Below are positions 14,717 through 21,082 of a stretch of DNA of 24,252 nucleotides, in pieces (the first letter of the stretch is position 1; each line of letters opens with the position of its first letter). The stretch is taken from assembly GCA_036377055.1 (NCBI GenBank), contig DASUZD010000280.1:1-24252 (forward strand). Direction: 5' to 3'. Under the pieces are notes generated by a model. The model did no database searches and was not told the DNA's origin. It worked only from the letters and a program-made list of their open reading frames with translations. Made by a program: the position numbers and the translations under genes. The stretch is from DASUZD01 sp036377055 (lineage in GTDB: Bacteria > Actinomycetota > Thermoleophilia > Gaiellales > Gaiellaceae).

Positions 14717-15558
14717 GCGACCAGCCGCGCGAGATCCTCGTCGTCGCGAACGAGACCGTCGCCGGGCAGTCGCTGCTCGAGGCGCTCCGCCGGCGTGCGC
14801 ACGCGGGACCGATCCGCGTGACGGTGCTGTGCCCGGTGAACCATCCGCGCGAGGGCTACGTCGTCTACGAGGACACGCGCCGTGCCGCGGCCGGGCGCCG
14901 GCTCGACCGCACCCTCGACCTGCTCCACTCGGAAGGCATCTCCGCCCACGGCCTCGTCGTCGACTCCGATCCCGTCAGCGCCGTGAAGGATGCAATCGCG
15001 CAGCTCCAGCCGACCGAGGTCATCGTCTCGACGCACCCGGAGCAGAAGTCCGGCTGGCTGCGGCGGAGCGTCGTCGACCGGATCCGCGACGCCGCCGGCT
15101 CGATCCCGGTCGAACACGTCGTCGTCGACCTCGCGCGCGAGGCGGGCGCGCCGGCGAACGTGCTCGTGGTCGCGAACGAGACCGTCGTCGGCGAGCCGCT
15201 GCTCGCCCGGATCCGCGAGCGGGCCGCGCGCTCGCCGGCGAGCTTCCTGCTCGTCAGCCCGCAGAGCGACCCGACGCAGTCGAGCCATCCGGAGGCAGAG
15301 GCACGGCTCCGGCGAGCGCTCGCGGAGCTGCGCGGGAGCGGGATCGAGGCGCACGGCCAGGTCGCGCACCCGGACCCGTTCACGGCCGCCTGCCAGGCCG
15401 TCTCGGACGAGCGGATCGACGAGATCATCGTCTCGACGTTTCCGGGCGAACGGTCCGGCTGGCTCCGGCGCGACCTCGTCGGCCGGCTGCGGAACGAACT
15501 CGAGCTTCCCGTCGAGCACGTCGTCGTCGACCCGGTGGCCGCGGAGGCGCGCCGGTGA
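14713..15558 (+). CDS. Two-domain UspA-like protein of the oxidase operon, probable CTG start
   Basis: 281 residues if translation begins at CTG 14713. The first ATG/GTG/TTG in frame is GTG 14818, which would delete the first strand and the VVANET motif that both other copies keep. GGGGGAGGT (14695-14703) lies 9 bases upstream of the CTG, and CTGA overlaps the ctaD stop exactly as GTGA does at neighbouring junctions. Two tandem domains: residues 7-140 (ILVVANETVAG ... VIVSTHPEQKSGWLRR) and 149-275 (VLVVANETVVG ... IIVSTFPGERSGWLRR). Each has the alternating strand/helix pattern of a UspA-like fold, but the usual G-x(2)-G-x(9)-G nucleotide loop is replaced by STHP/STFP followed by SGWLRR. No export signal. 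Function unknown; its position suggests a link to the oxidase. It overlaps ctaE by GTGA. Confidence 0.8.
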   Translation: MSDQPREILVVANETVAGQSLLEALRRRAHAGPIRVTVLCPVNHPREGYVVYEDTRRAAAGRRLDRTLDLLHSEGISAHGLVVDSDPVSAVKDAIAQLQPTEVIVSTHPEQKSGWLRRSVVDRIRDAAGSIPVEHVVVDLAREAGAPANVLVVANETVVGEPLLARIRERAARSPASFLLVSPQSDPTQSSHPEAEARLRRALAELRGSGIEAHGQVAHPDPFTAACQAVSDERIDEIIVSTFPGERSGWLRRDLVGRLRNELELPVEHVVVDPVAAEARR

Positions 15559-16154
15559 GCGCTGCGCACGCCGAAGCGGCTCACCACGGGCCGCCGATCG
15601 CGAACAAGAGCTCGCGCGTCGATGCTTCGGTCCTCGGCATGTTCCTCTTCATCGCGTCGGAGGTGATGCTCTTCGGCGCGTTCTTCACGGCGTACTTCTT
15701 CGTGCGCGTGACCGCCGGCACGCCGTGGCCGACGCCGCCGTTCCACCTTCCGGTCTTCGTCGCCGGCGTGAACACGGCCATCCTGGTCACGTCGAGCTTC
15801 ACCGTGCACTGGGCGCTCCAGTCGATCAAGCGCGACAACCACGCGGGCCTCAAGGCCGGCCTGACCCTCACGTTCCTGATGGGTCTGACCTTCCTGCTCA
15901 CGCAGGTCCTTGAGTACTCGCGGATCGGCTTCGCGCCGAAGGACGGCGCGTTCCCGACGATCTTCTACTGCCTGACCGGCCTCCACGGGGCGCACGTCTT
16001 CGTCGGGCTGACGTTGCTCGCCTTCGCGACCACGCGCGCCTTCCGAGGCCACTACTCCGCGGCGCACCACCACGGCGTCGAGATCCCCGGGATCTACTGG
16101 CACTTCGTCGACGTAATGTGGATCGTCGTCTACACCACCGTCTACATCATCTGA
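15555..16154 (+). CDS. ctaE: Cytochrome c oxidase subunit III
   Basis: 199 residues from GTG 15555, overlapping the previous stop as GTGA. Five hydrophobic helices are visible, the short form of subunit III that lacks the first two helices of the mitochondrial type and is usual in caa3 oxidases. Recognisable features are the ASEVMLFGAFFTAYF helix with its conserved Glu, FLLTQVLEY, and the LHGAHVFVGL helix with its conserved His. The end is HFVDVMWIVVYTTVYII, a standard subunit III finish. Subunit III stabilises subunit I and helps proton uptake; it has no metal site. A histidine-rich N-terminus (AAHAEAAHHGP) resembles that of the subunit I encoded upstream. The next gene begins 4 bases later. 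No subunit IV gene was recognised in the operon. Confidence 0.95.
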   Translation: MSAAHAEAAHHGPPIANKSSRVDASVLGMFLFIASEVMLFGAFFTAYFFVRVTAGTPWPTPPFHLPVFVAGVNTAILVTSSFTVHWALQSIKRDNHAGLKAGLTLTFLMGLTFLLTQVLEYSRIGFAPKDGAFPTIFYCLTGLHGAHVFVGLTLLAFATTRAFRGHYSAAHHHGVEIPGIYWHFVDVMWIVVYTTVYII

Positions 16155-16158
16155 CGCC

Positions 16159-16809
16159 ATGATCAACCCGCTCCGGAGTGAGGCAGAGGCTTTCCGGTTC
16201 GTCCTCGGATCGCTGGCCTACTTCGGAGCGATCGCGATCGCGGCCGTCACCAACCGGTGGCTCGGCGTGGCGGTCTTCGTCGTGTTGACCGCGGCGCTCG
16301 TGGTGTGGTGGGCGCGCGCGCGGCGGGCGGAGCAGCCCACGCGCGTCTCCGTGCAGCACCGCGGGGCTCCCGACGAACGGCGGATTCTCGTCGTCGCGAA
16401 CGAAACGGTCCAGGGCGAGGCGCTTCGCTCGATGATCCGCGAGCGCGCGGAGGGCTTCGCCGCCGACGTCCTCGTCGTCGTCCCGGCCCTGAACGCCCGC
16501 CTCAAGCATTGGACGTCGGACGAGGACGGGGCCCGAGTCGCCGCCGAGGGACGCCTCCGCGCGAGCCTCGCCGAGCTCGGGCGGTCGGGCGTCCCGGCCC
16601 ACGGCGAGGTCGGCGACGCCGATCCGCTCCAGGCGCTCGAGGACGGCGTCCGCAAGTTCGGCCCGGACGAGATCATCATCTCGACGCACCCCGAGGGCCG
16701 CTCCCACTGGCTCGAGTCAGGCGTGGTCACCCGAGCGCGCGAACGCTTCGCCGTTCCGATCACGCACGTGGTCACCGACCTCGAGGCCGAGCGGCAGGAG
16801 GTCCGGTGA
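16159..16809 (+). CDS. Membrane-anchored UspA-like protein of the oxidase operon
   Basis: 216 residues from ATG 16159. Two N-terminal hydrophobic helices (about 15-31 and 35-51) are followed by a basic stretch (WARARRAEQ) and then a single copy (about 74-208) of the same domain found twice in the gene upstream of ctaE. Shared signatures are ILVVANETVQG (77-87), a central AHGEVGDADPLQAL, and the IIISTHPEGRSHWLE motif. The basic residues after helix two suggest that the domain faces the cytoplasm. The two helices occupy the genomic place where a small subunit IV is often encoded in actinobacterial oxidase operons, so it may be a fused subunit IV-like anchor; that is speculation. It is the last gene of the operon; the region to 16911 holds no clear terminator. 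Confidence 0.82.
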   Translation: MINPLRSEAEAFRFVLGSLAYFGAIAIAAVTNRWLGVAVFVVLTAALVVWWARARRAEQPTRVSVQHRGAPDERRILVVANETVQGEALRSMIRERAEGFAADVLVVVPALNARLKHWTSDEDGARVAAEGRLRASLAELGRSGVPAHGEVGDADPLQALEDGVRKFGPDEIIISTHPEGRSHWLESGVVTRARERFAVPITHVVTDLEAERQEVR

Positions 16810-16911
16810 CGCGGAGCGCTCGCCGGGCCGGGTCCCGTCCCTAACCCCCACCCACCCGGGGATCAATCCGAAGCGTAGGTCTGCCAGGTCTTGGGCCGGG
16901 TGTCGAAAGCG

Positions 16912-17571
16912 TTACTTCTTGCCCGCGGACGAGGCGACGAACTTGGCCACGGCCTTGATCTGGGCGTCGCTGAGCTTGCCCTTGAAGGCGGGCATGATCG
17001 CCCCGCCTTTCGTGACCTGCTTCACGACCCGCTGCTCGGGCGGCTTCAGCTGGTCGAGGTTCGGCCCGACGGTGCCGGTCGCGCCTGCAGCCGCTAGCGT
17101 GTGGCAGCTGGAGCAATTGGCCGAGAAGATCGCCTTGCCGTCGCTCGCGCCGCCGCCACCGCCGGCCGCCCCCGCGCCGCCCGCCGCGACCGCCGTCGCC
17201 GACGGCGGCTTCCCCGCGACCGACGCGACGTAAGCCGCGACGTCGGCCGCGTCCTGCCCCTTCACGAGGTTTGCGGGCATCGGCGGGGCCGCGATCCGAA
17301 TCTGGTCGAGCACGAGTGACTCGATCGTGCTGTCGGAGACGTGCATGTCGCTCCGGTCGGAACGGCTCGCAGCGAAGGCGTCGTCGAGGTTCGGGCCGAC
17401 GGTTGCGACGGAGCCTGCGTCCGCGAGCGCATGGCAGCCCGCACACCTGCCCTTGCCCATGAAGAGCGTCTTGCCGCGCGTCGCATCGCCACCCTTTACC
17501 AATCCGCCCGTGCCGCACCCAGCCGCGAGCAGCGCGGCGGCGAGCGCGATTAGGAGGGGCCAGCGAGACAC
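16912..17571 (-). CDS. Diheme lipoprotein cytochrome c
   Basis: 219 residues from GTG 17571; an open frame continues upstream through element B but begins with non-conserved sequence. The N-terminus is a lipoprotein signal (RWPLLIALAAALLAAGC), with lipidated Cys19. Two class I cytochrome c domains follow. The first (about 30-120) has CAGCH (43-47) and probable distal Met98 in PPMPANL. A Gly/Ala-rich linker (128-142) leads to the second (about 144-216), with CSSCH (153-157) and Met193 in IMPAFKGKL. The second closely resembles the cytochrome domain fused to CtaC (GKAIF.AN.C.SCHT, then VGP.LD). Convergent with the oxidase operon, it may carry electrons to it at the outer membrane face. AAGGG sits immediately before the GTG, an unusually short ribosome-site spacing. 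Confidence 0.92.
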   Translation of the reverse strand: MSRWPLLIALAAALLAAGCGTGGLVKGGDATRGKTLFMGKGRCAGCHALADAGSVATVGPNLDDAFAASRSDRSDMHVSDSTIESLVLDQIRIAAPPMPANLVKGQDAADVAAYVASVAGKPPSATAVAAGGAGAAGGGGGASDGKAIFSANCSSCHTLAAAGATGTVGPNLDQLKPPEQRVVKQVTKGGAIMPAFKGKLSDAQIKAVAKFVASSAGKK

Positions 17572-17573
17572 CC

Positions 17574-17682
17574 TTGTGCCGTCTGGGCCGCGCTGCTCGC
17601 CCCGATTCGGCGTCCTCGGTCGCGCCGATAACGCTGTTATCGGCACTCCCTGCGTCCTTGCCTCGCGACGAGCATCACGCCC
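17574..17682 (-). repeat. Structured element B (copy 2 of 2), candidate leader RNA or dispersed repeat
   Basis: Second copy of the element at 11540-11650, same orientation. Outer stem TGCTCG (17594-17599) with CGAGCA (17669-17674). The central hairpin is a perfect 9-base-pair stem, GCCGATAAC (17624-17632) with GTTATCGGC (17636-17644) and loop GCT; its sequence shares nothing with copy 1, so pairing is kept while sequence changes. The inner stem that is perfect in copy 1 pairs only with a bulge here. On the minus strand it ends 2 bases before the GTG start of the diheme cytochrome gene, so it would form that gene's 5' leader and place the ribosome site at its edge. Confidence 0.7.
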
Positions 17683-17739
17683 CGTGCAGCGAAGGCCGCC
17701 TCGCTGGCCCTTCTGGAGCGACGACGCCGGCGCGCAAGG

Positions 17740-18105
17740 CTACGCCGAGGGCTGGCTCGAGGAGCCGATCTGCTCGAGGGCCTCGTCGCGTGTCGGGTAG
17801 ATCGTGAAGACGCGGTCGAGCCCGGTGATCTCGAAGATCTTCGTGATGTTGCGGTCGTTGCAGACGAGCGAGAGCTGGCCGTCGTTCGTCCGGAGTCGCT
17901 TCACGCCCCCGACGAGCACGCCGAGCGTGGTCGAGTCGATAAAGGTCGTGTCGGAAAAGTCGACGACGACGTGCGTCGCGCCCTGCGCGATCGCGTCCAG
18001 CAGCTGCTGCTTGAACTCAGGCGCTGTGTAGAGGTCGACCTCGCCGGCGAGCGAGATCACATACCTGCCGTCGCCCAGCGGCTCCGTCTTGATGTCGAAG
18101 TTCAT
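17740..18105 (-). CDS. STAS-domain anti-sigma factor antagonist
   Basis: 121-residue single STAS domain of the SpoIIAA/RsbV type. ATG 18105 is preceded by GGGGGACGG. The fold is readable: strand YVISLAGEVDLYTAPEF (about 15-31), strand HVVVDFSDTTFID (45-57), and the phosphorylation loop FIDSTTLGVL with likely phospho-acceptor Ser58. The helix LVGGVKRLRTND and strand QLSLVCND complete the fold. In the known pathway, the unphosphorylated protein binds a GHKL-type anti-sigma kinase and releases its sigma factor. No kinase, phosphatase or sigma factor gene is nearby. It is 44 bases downstream of the TPR gene and probably ends that operon; element B lies between it and the cytochrome gene. Confidence 0.92.
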   Translation of the reverse strand: MNFDIKTEPLGDGRYVISLAGEVDLYTAPEFKQQLLDAIAQGATHVVVDFSDTTFIDSTTLGVLVGGVKRLRTNDGQLSLVCNDRNITKIFEITGLDRVFTIYPTRDEALEQIGSSSQPSA

Positions 18106-18149
18106 CCGTCCCCCGAGATCGTGAGCTGGCGGCCCTTCCGGGCCGGAGT

Positions 18150-19019
18150 CTAACCGGACGAGGAGGAGCTCGGCGCCGTCGAGGACGACTTGAGCTGCTT
18201 GAGCCGCTGGCGGACCAGGCCGGCGCTCGGGTCGTCGGGCGCGAGCTTCAGGAAGCGCTTGTATGCGGCGACCGCGGTCGACCTCTGGTTGGCGTACTCG
18301 GCGGACTGCGCCAGCTCGAGCTGGATGTTCGGATCGCCCGGCGACGCCTTCGCGAGCGTCTTGTACGCGGTCGTCGCCTTCCCGTACGCCGCCTGCATCT
18401 GCGAGTAGAGATCGCCGATCTGGCCTTGCGCCTGCGTCGAAAGGTTCTGCGTGATCGGGTCCTGCCCGACGGCCTGGCTCAGCTTCGCGGACGGAGCGAA
18501 CGTGCTGCCGAGGTTCGCGTCCTGCGCGTCGAGCTGCGCCTGCTGCACGCGGCGCTGGAACCCATCCGCCTTCGTCGTGTAGAGGCTCGCCAGCTCCTGG
18601 AGCGCGGTCACGTCGCGCGGTCGGACCTTGACGTAGTTCGTCAGCGCCGCGATCGCGTCGTCCGTTCGCCCCTTCGATTCGTAGGCCCTCGCCAGCTCGA
18701 GGCGCGCCGCCGCGTCGGTCGGGTCCTTCTTGATCTTGTCCTGCGCCTTGCTGATCGACGTGCCGGAGGACCCGCCGCCGAGGTTGATCCCGCGCAGCAG
18801 GTCGCCGATCCCGGACGAGCCCGAGCCGACGCCGAGGAAGACGAAGCCCGCAGCGAAGACGAGCGCGAGGAAGATGAAGATCGGCTTCGTCCCGCGCCGC
18901 AGCCGCATGAAGAACATCTGGTCCTCGCCGGTGGTGCGGCGGCGCGCGGCGGCCTTCGCCCTCGGCGCGGGCTTCGGTTTTGCCGGTGCGGTGCGCTGCT
19001 TCGCGGCTCCTCTCGCCAT
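18150..19019 (-). CDS. Membrane-anchored TPR-repeat protein
   Basis: 289 residues from ATG 19019. A basic, Ala/Pro/Lys-rich N-terminus (about 1-32) precedes a single transmembrane helix (about 46-65, KPIFIFLALVFAAGFVFLGV), then a Gly/Ser-rich segment. The rest is tetratricopeptide repeats: DAAARLELARAYESKGRTDD (about 100-120), a second unit with DVTALQELASLYTTKAD, and a C-terminal set (about 195-275) with DPNIQLELAQSAEY and AVAAYKRFLKLAPDD. It ends in a serine-rich tail. The TPR domain is probably outside the membrane. TPR proteins mediate protein-protein contacts; no partner is evident. It begins 7 bases after the deaminase stop. Confidence 0.85.
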   Translation of the reverse strand: MARGAAKQRTAPAKPKPAPRAKAAARRRTTGEDQMFFMRLRRGTKPIFIFLALVFAAGFVFLGVGSGSSGIGDLLRGINLGGGSSGTSISKAQDKIKKDPTDAAARLELARAYESKGRTDDAIAALTNYVKVRPRDVTALQELASLYTTKADGFQRRVQQAQLDAQDANLGSTFAPSAKLSQAVGQDPITQNLSTQAQGQIGDLYSQMQAAYGKATTAYKTLAKASPGDPNIQLELAQSAEYANQRSTAVAAYKRFLKLAPDDPSAGLVRQRLKQLKSSSTAPSSSSSG

Positions 19020-19026
19020 CGCGCGC

Positions 19027-20031
19027 CTAGGGTACCGCCGAAACTGTGCCGTTGGCACTCCAGTCGAAGCCAGCGGCGATCGCCCGCAGCCGCTCCTTCG
19101 TAGCCTCGTCGCAGAGCGCTCCGGCGAGCCCGGCCTCGTAGAGCGCGCGCGGCTCGAGCCCGAGCGAGCGCGCCGCCTCGTAGTCGCGGCTCAGGTCGGT
19201 GTCGAACATCGCCGGGTCGTCGGTCGAGACCGAGCACCGGACGCCTGCGGCGACCAGCCGAGGCAGCGGGTGTTCCTCGAGCGATCGCACGGCGCGCGTG
19301 CGGAGGTTCGAGATCGGGCAGACGTCGAGGACGGTGCCGCGGCCCGCGAGCTCGCGCACGAGGCCCGCGTCCTCGACAGCGCCGATCCCGTGCCGCACGC
19401 GGTCCGCTCCGAGCAGCTCGAGCGCGGCCTGGACAGCGGCTGCGCCCGTCACCTCGCCGGCGTGTGGCACCGAGCCGAGCCCCTCCGCGGCCGCCAGCTC
19501 GAACGCGCGCGCGTATGGGTCGGCCGGGTACTGCGCCTCGAGGCCGCCGAGGCCGACGGCGACGATGCCGCGGTCGCGAAAGGATGCGCTCCAGCGCACG
19601 GTCGCCTCGGCCTCGTCGGCCGAGAAGCCGCGCGTGATGTCGGGGGTGAGCCGGACCTCGACGCCGTGCAGCTCGCGGGCCTCCTCGGCGCCGTCGCAGT
19701 ACCCCTCGAAGAGCTCGCTCCAGTCGACGCCCCGACGGGCGCGCTCGGCGGGCGAGAAGATCCCCTCCACGTAGACGGCGCCGTGCGCTGCCGCCTCGGC
19801 CGCGTAGTCGACGACGACCTGGCGGAAGTCTTCGGCGCGCTGGAGAGCGTTCGTGGTCAGGATCCAGACGTCGATGAAGTGCTCGAAGTCGCGGAACTCG
19901 TAGAGGCGCGCGAGCCCCTCGACGCTGTCCTCCGGGAGCGGGTAGTCGTTCCGACGCGCGATCTCGAGCAGCGTCGGCGCTCGGACCGTGCCTTCGAGGT
20001 GGACGTGCAGCTCGATCTTCGGGTACGTCAC
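19027..20031 (-). CDS. add: Adenosine deaminase family protein
   Basis: 334 residues from GTG 20031, which overlaps the tatC stop as GTGA; the open frame extends upstream only as an out-of-frame reading of tatC. The TIM-barrel signatures of the adenosine/AMP deaminase family are all present: His9 and His11 in ELHVHLEG, His190-Ala-Gly-Glu193 (general acid), His214 in RHGIG, and Asp271/Asp272 in STDDP. The family also includes adenine deaminase and aminodeoxyfutalosine deaminase of the menaquinone pathway; the sequence alone does not decide among them. Role: zinc-dependent purine salvage or menaquinone synthesis in the cytosol. Coupling to tatC looks like genome compaction rather than shared function. 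Confidence 0.92.
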   Translation of the reverse strand: MTYPKIELHVHLEGTVRAPTLLEIARRNDYPLPEDSVEGLARLYEFRDFEHFIDVWILTTNALQRAEDFRQVVVDYAAEAAAHGAVYVEGIFSPAERARRGVDWSELFEGYCDGAEEARELHGVEVRLTPDITRGFSADEAEATVRWSASFRDRGIVAVGLGGLEAQYPADPYARAFELAAAEGLGSVPHAGEVTGAAAVQAALELLGADRVRHGIGAVEDAGLVRELAGRGTVLDVCPISNLRTRAVRSLEEHPLPRLVAAGVRCSVSTDDPAMFDTDLSRDYEAARSLGLEPRALYEAGLAGALCDEATKERLRAIAAGFDWSANGTVSAVP

Positions 20032-20792
20032 GACGGCTCGACGGCGGCGAGCTCGCGCGCCGCCCAGCGCCGTTCCATCAGCACTGCAAGCCAGATCGTG
20101 CCCTCGTAGAGGACGAGCAGCGGCAGGCCTTCGAGCGTCGTCGTGAACGGGTCGACGCCCGGAAGCAGGACCGCGACGACGAAGACGAGGAAGTAGCCGA
20201 GCCGCCGGTTCCGGCGAAGCGTCGACGTCGAGAGGATGTTCAGCCGCACGAGCGCGAGCACGAACACCGGCAGCTCGAAGATCACGCCCACACCGGCGAT
20301 CACGAGCAGCGCGAACGAGAAGTAGTCGCGCGCACGGATCTGGATGTTGTAGAGGTGGCTGTCGTAGTTCGTCAGGAAGTGCAGGGCCTGCGGCAGGACG
20401 AGGTAGTAGCCGAAGGCGACGCCTGCGGCTAGGAGGACGGTCGCGAAGAGCACGAAGATCGCGACGACCCGCTGCGAGTGCTCCTCGAACGCCGGCGCGA
20501 GGAAGCTCCACAGCTGCCAGAGCAGGATCGGCAGGGCGAGCGCGATCCCCGCCATCAGGCTGATCTTGAAGGAGGTCAGGAACGGCTCGGCGGGCGCCAG
20601 CGTCAGGAGGTGCTGGCGCTGCTTCGGGAGCGGCGCCTCGAGCCAGCGGACGAGGTGCGAATGGAAGACGAACGCGACTGTGGTCGTCGCGGCGAGCACG
20701 AGGAGCGAAAGGATCAGGCGCTGCCGAAGCTCGTCGAGGTGCTCGACCAGCGTCGCCTCCTCGCCATGGCGAAGGCGCCGCGGGACCCGCAT
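20028..20792 (-). CDS. tatC: Sec-independent protein translocase TatC
   Basis: 254-residue polytopic inner-membrane protein with six predicted helices. It recognises twin-arginine signal peptides together with TatB and recruits TatA to form the translocation pore. The N-terminal cytoplasmic signature EHLDELRQRL is present, as is the loop PAEPFLTSFKISLMAGI and the following PILLWQLWSFLAPAF, all hallmarks of TatC. Helix six ends near LVLYEGTIWLAVLMERR. It begins 4 bases after the tatA stop, and its stop overlaps the deaminase start (GTGA), so the three are co-transcribed. The oxidase-associated and exported proteins in this window include candidates for Sec export; none shows an obvious twin-arginine signal. 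Confidence 0.96.
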   Translation of the reverse strand: MRVPRRLRHGEEATLVEHLDELRQRLILSLLVLAATTTVAFVFHSHLVRWLEAPLPKQRQHLLTLAPAEPFLTSFKISLMAGIALALPILLWQLWSFLAPAFEEHSQRVVAIFVLFATVLLAAGVAFGYYLVLPQALHFLTNYDSHLYNIQIRARDYFSFALLVIAGVGVIFELPVFVLALVRLNILSTSTLRRNRRLGYFLVFVVAVLLPGVDPFTTTLEGLPLLVLYEGTIWLAVLMERRWAARELAAVEPS

Positions 20793-20796
20793 CGGA

Positions 20797-21030
20797 CTAA
20801 ACCGTGTCGCGCTCGCGCGGGGCGGCGGGAGCCGTCGTGTCCTGCGTGCCGATCGGTGGCTCGAGCTGCGGGCGGTCGTCGTCGTCCTTGGTCACGCCGC
20901 TGACGGAGTCCTTGAACTCACGCATGCCCTTGCCAAGCGACCGGCCGATCTCCGGAAGGCGCTTCGCGCCGAAGAGGAGGAGCGCCAGCAGGAGGAGGAG
21001 GACGATCTCGCCGGGGCCGATGTTCGGCAT
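20797..21030 (-). CDS. tatA: Sec-independent protein translocase TatA
   Basis: 77 residues from ATG 21030; the frame is open upstream but not conserved. One N-terminal helix (MPNIGPGEIVLLLLLALLLF) is followed by the amphipathic segment FGAKRLPEIGRSLGKGMREF, the defining TatA/TatE signature with FG and P, then an acidic, proline-rich tail. TatA oligomers form the protein-conducting part of the Tat system. No separate TatB is encoded next to it, which fits a two-component TatA-TatC arrangement or a tatB elsewhere. It is first in the minus-strand operon and divergent, over 52 bases, from the SDR gene. Confidence 0.95.
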   Translation of the reverse strand: MPNIGPGEIVLLLLLALLLFGAKRLPEIGRSLGKGMREFKDSVSGVTKDDDDRPQLEPPIGTQDTTAPAAPRERDTV

Positions 21031-21082
21031 GGGCCCCACGATAGCGCGTTTGCGCCGGCTCGCACCCGGTGACCGTGGAGAG

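Noticed and set aside
14670..15554. Upstream extension of the ctaE frame from GTG 14670
   Set aside because: Its translation is out of frame with the UspA-like domains and is Arg-rich; ctaE starts cleanly at GTG 15555.
16810..16911. Terminator between the convergent oxidase and cytochrome genes
   Set aside because: Only CCGGGT/ACCCGG arms with a loop of about 20 bases; too weak to call.
20032..20511. N-terminal extension of the adenosine deaminase frame
   Set aside because: It is an out-of-frame reading of tatC; family length and the GTGA overlap support the start at 20031.
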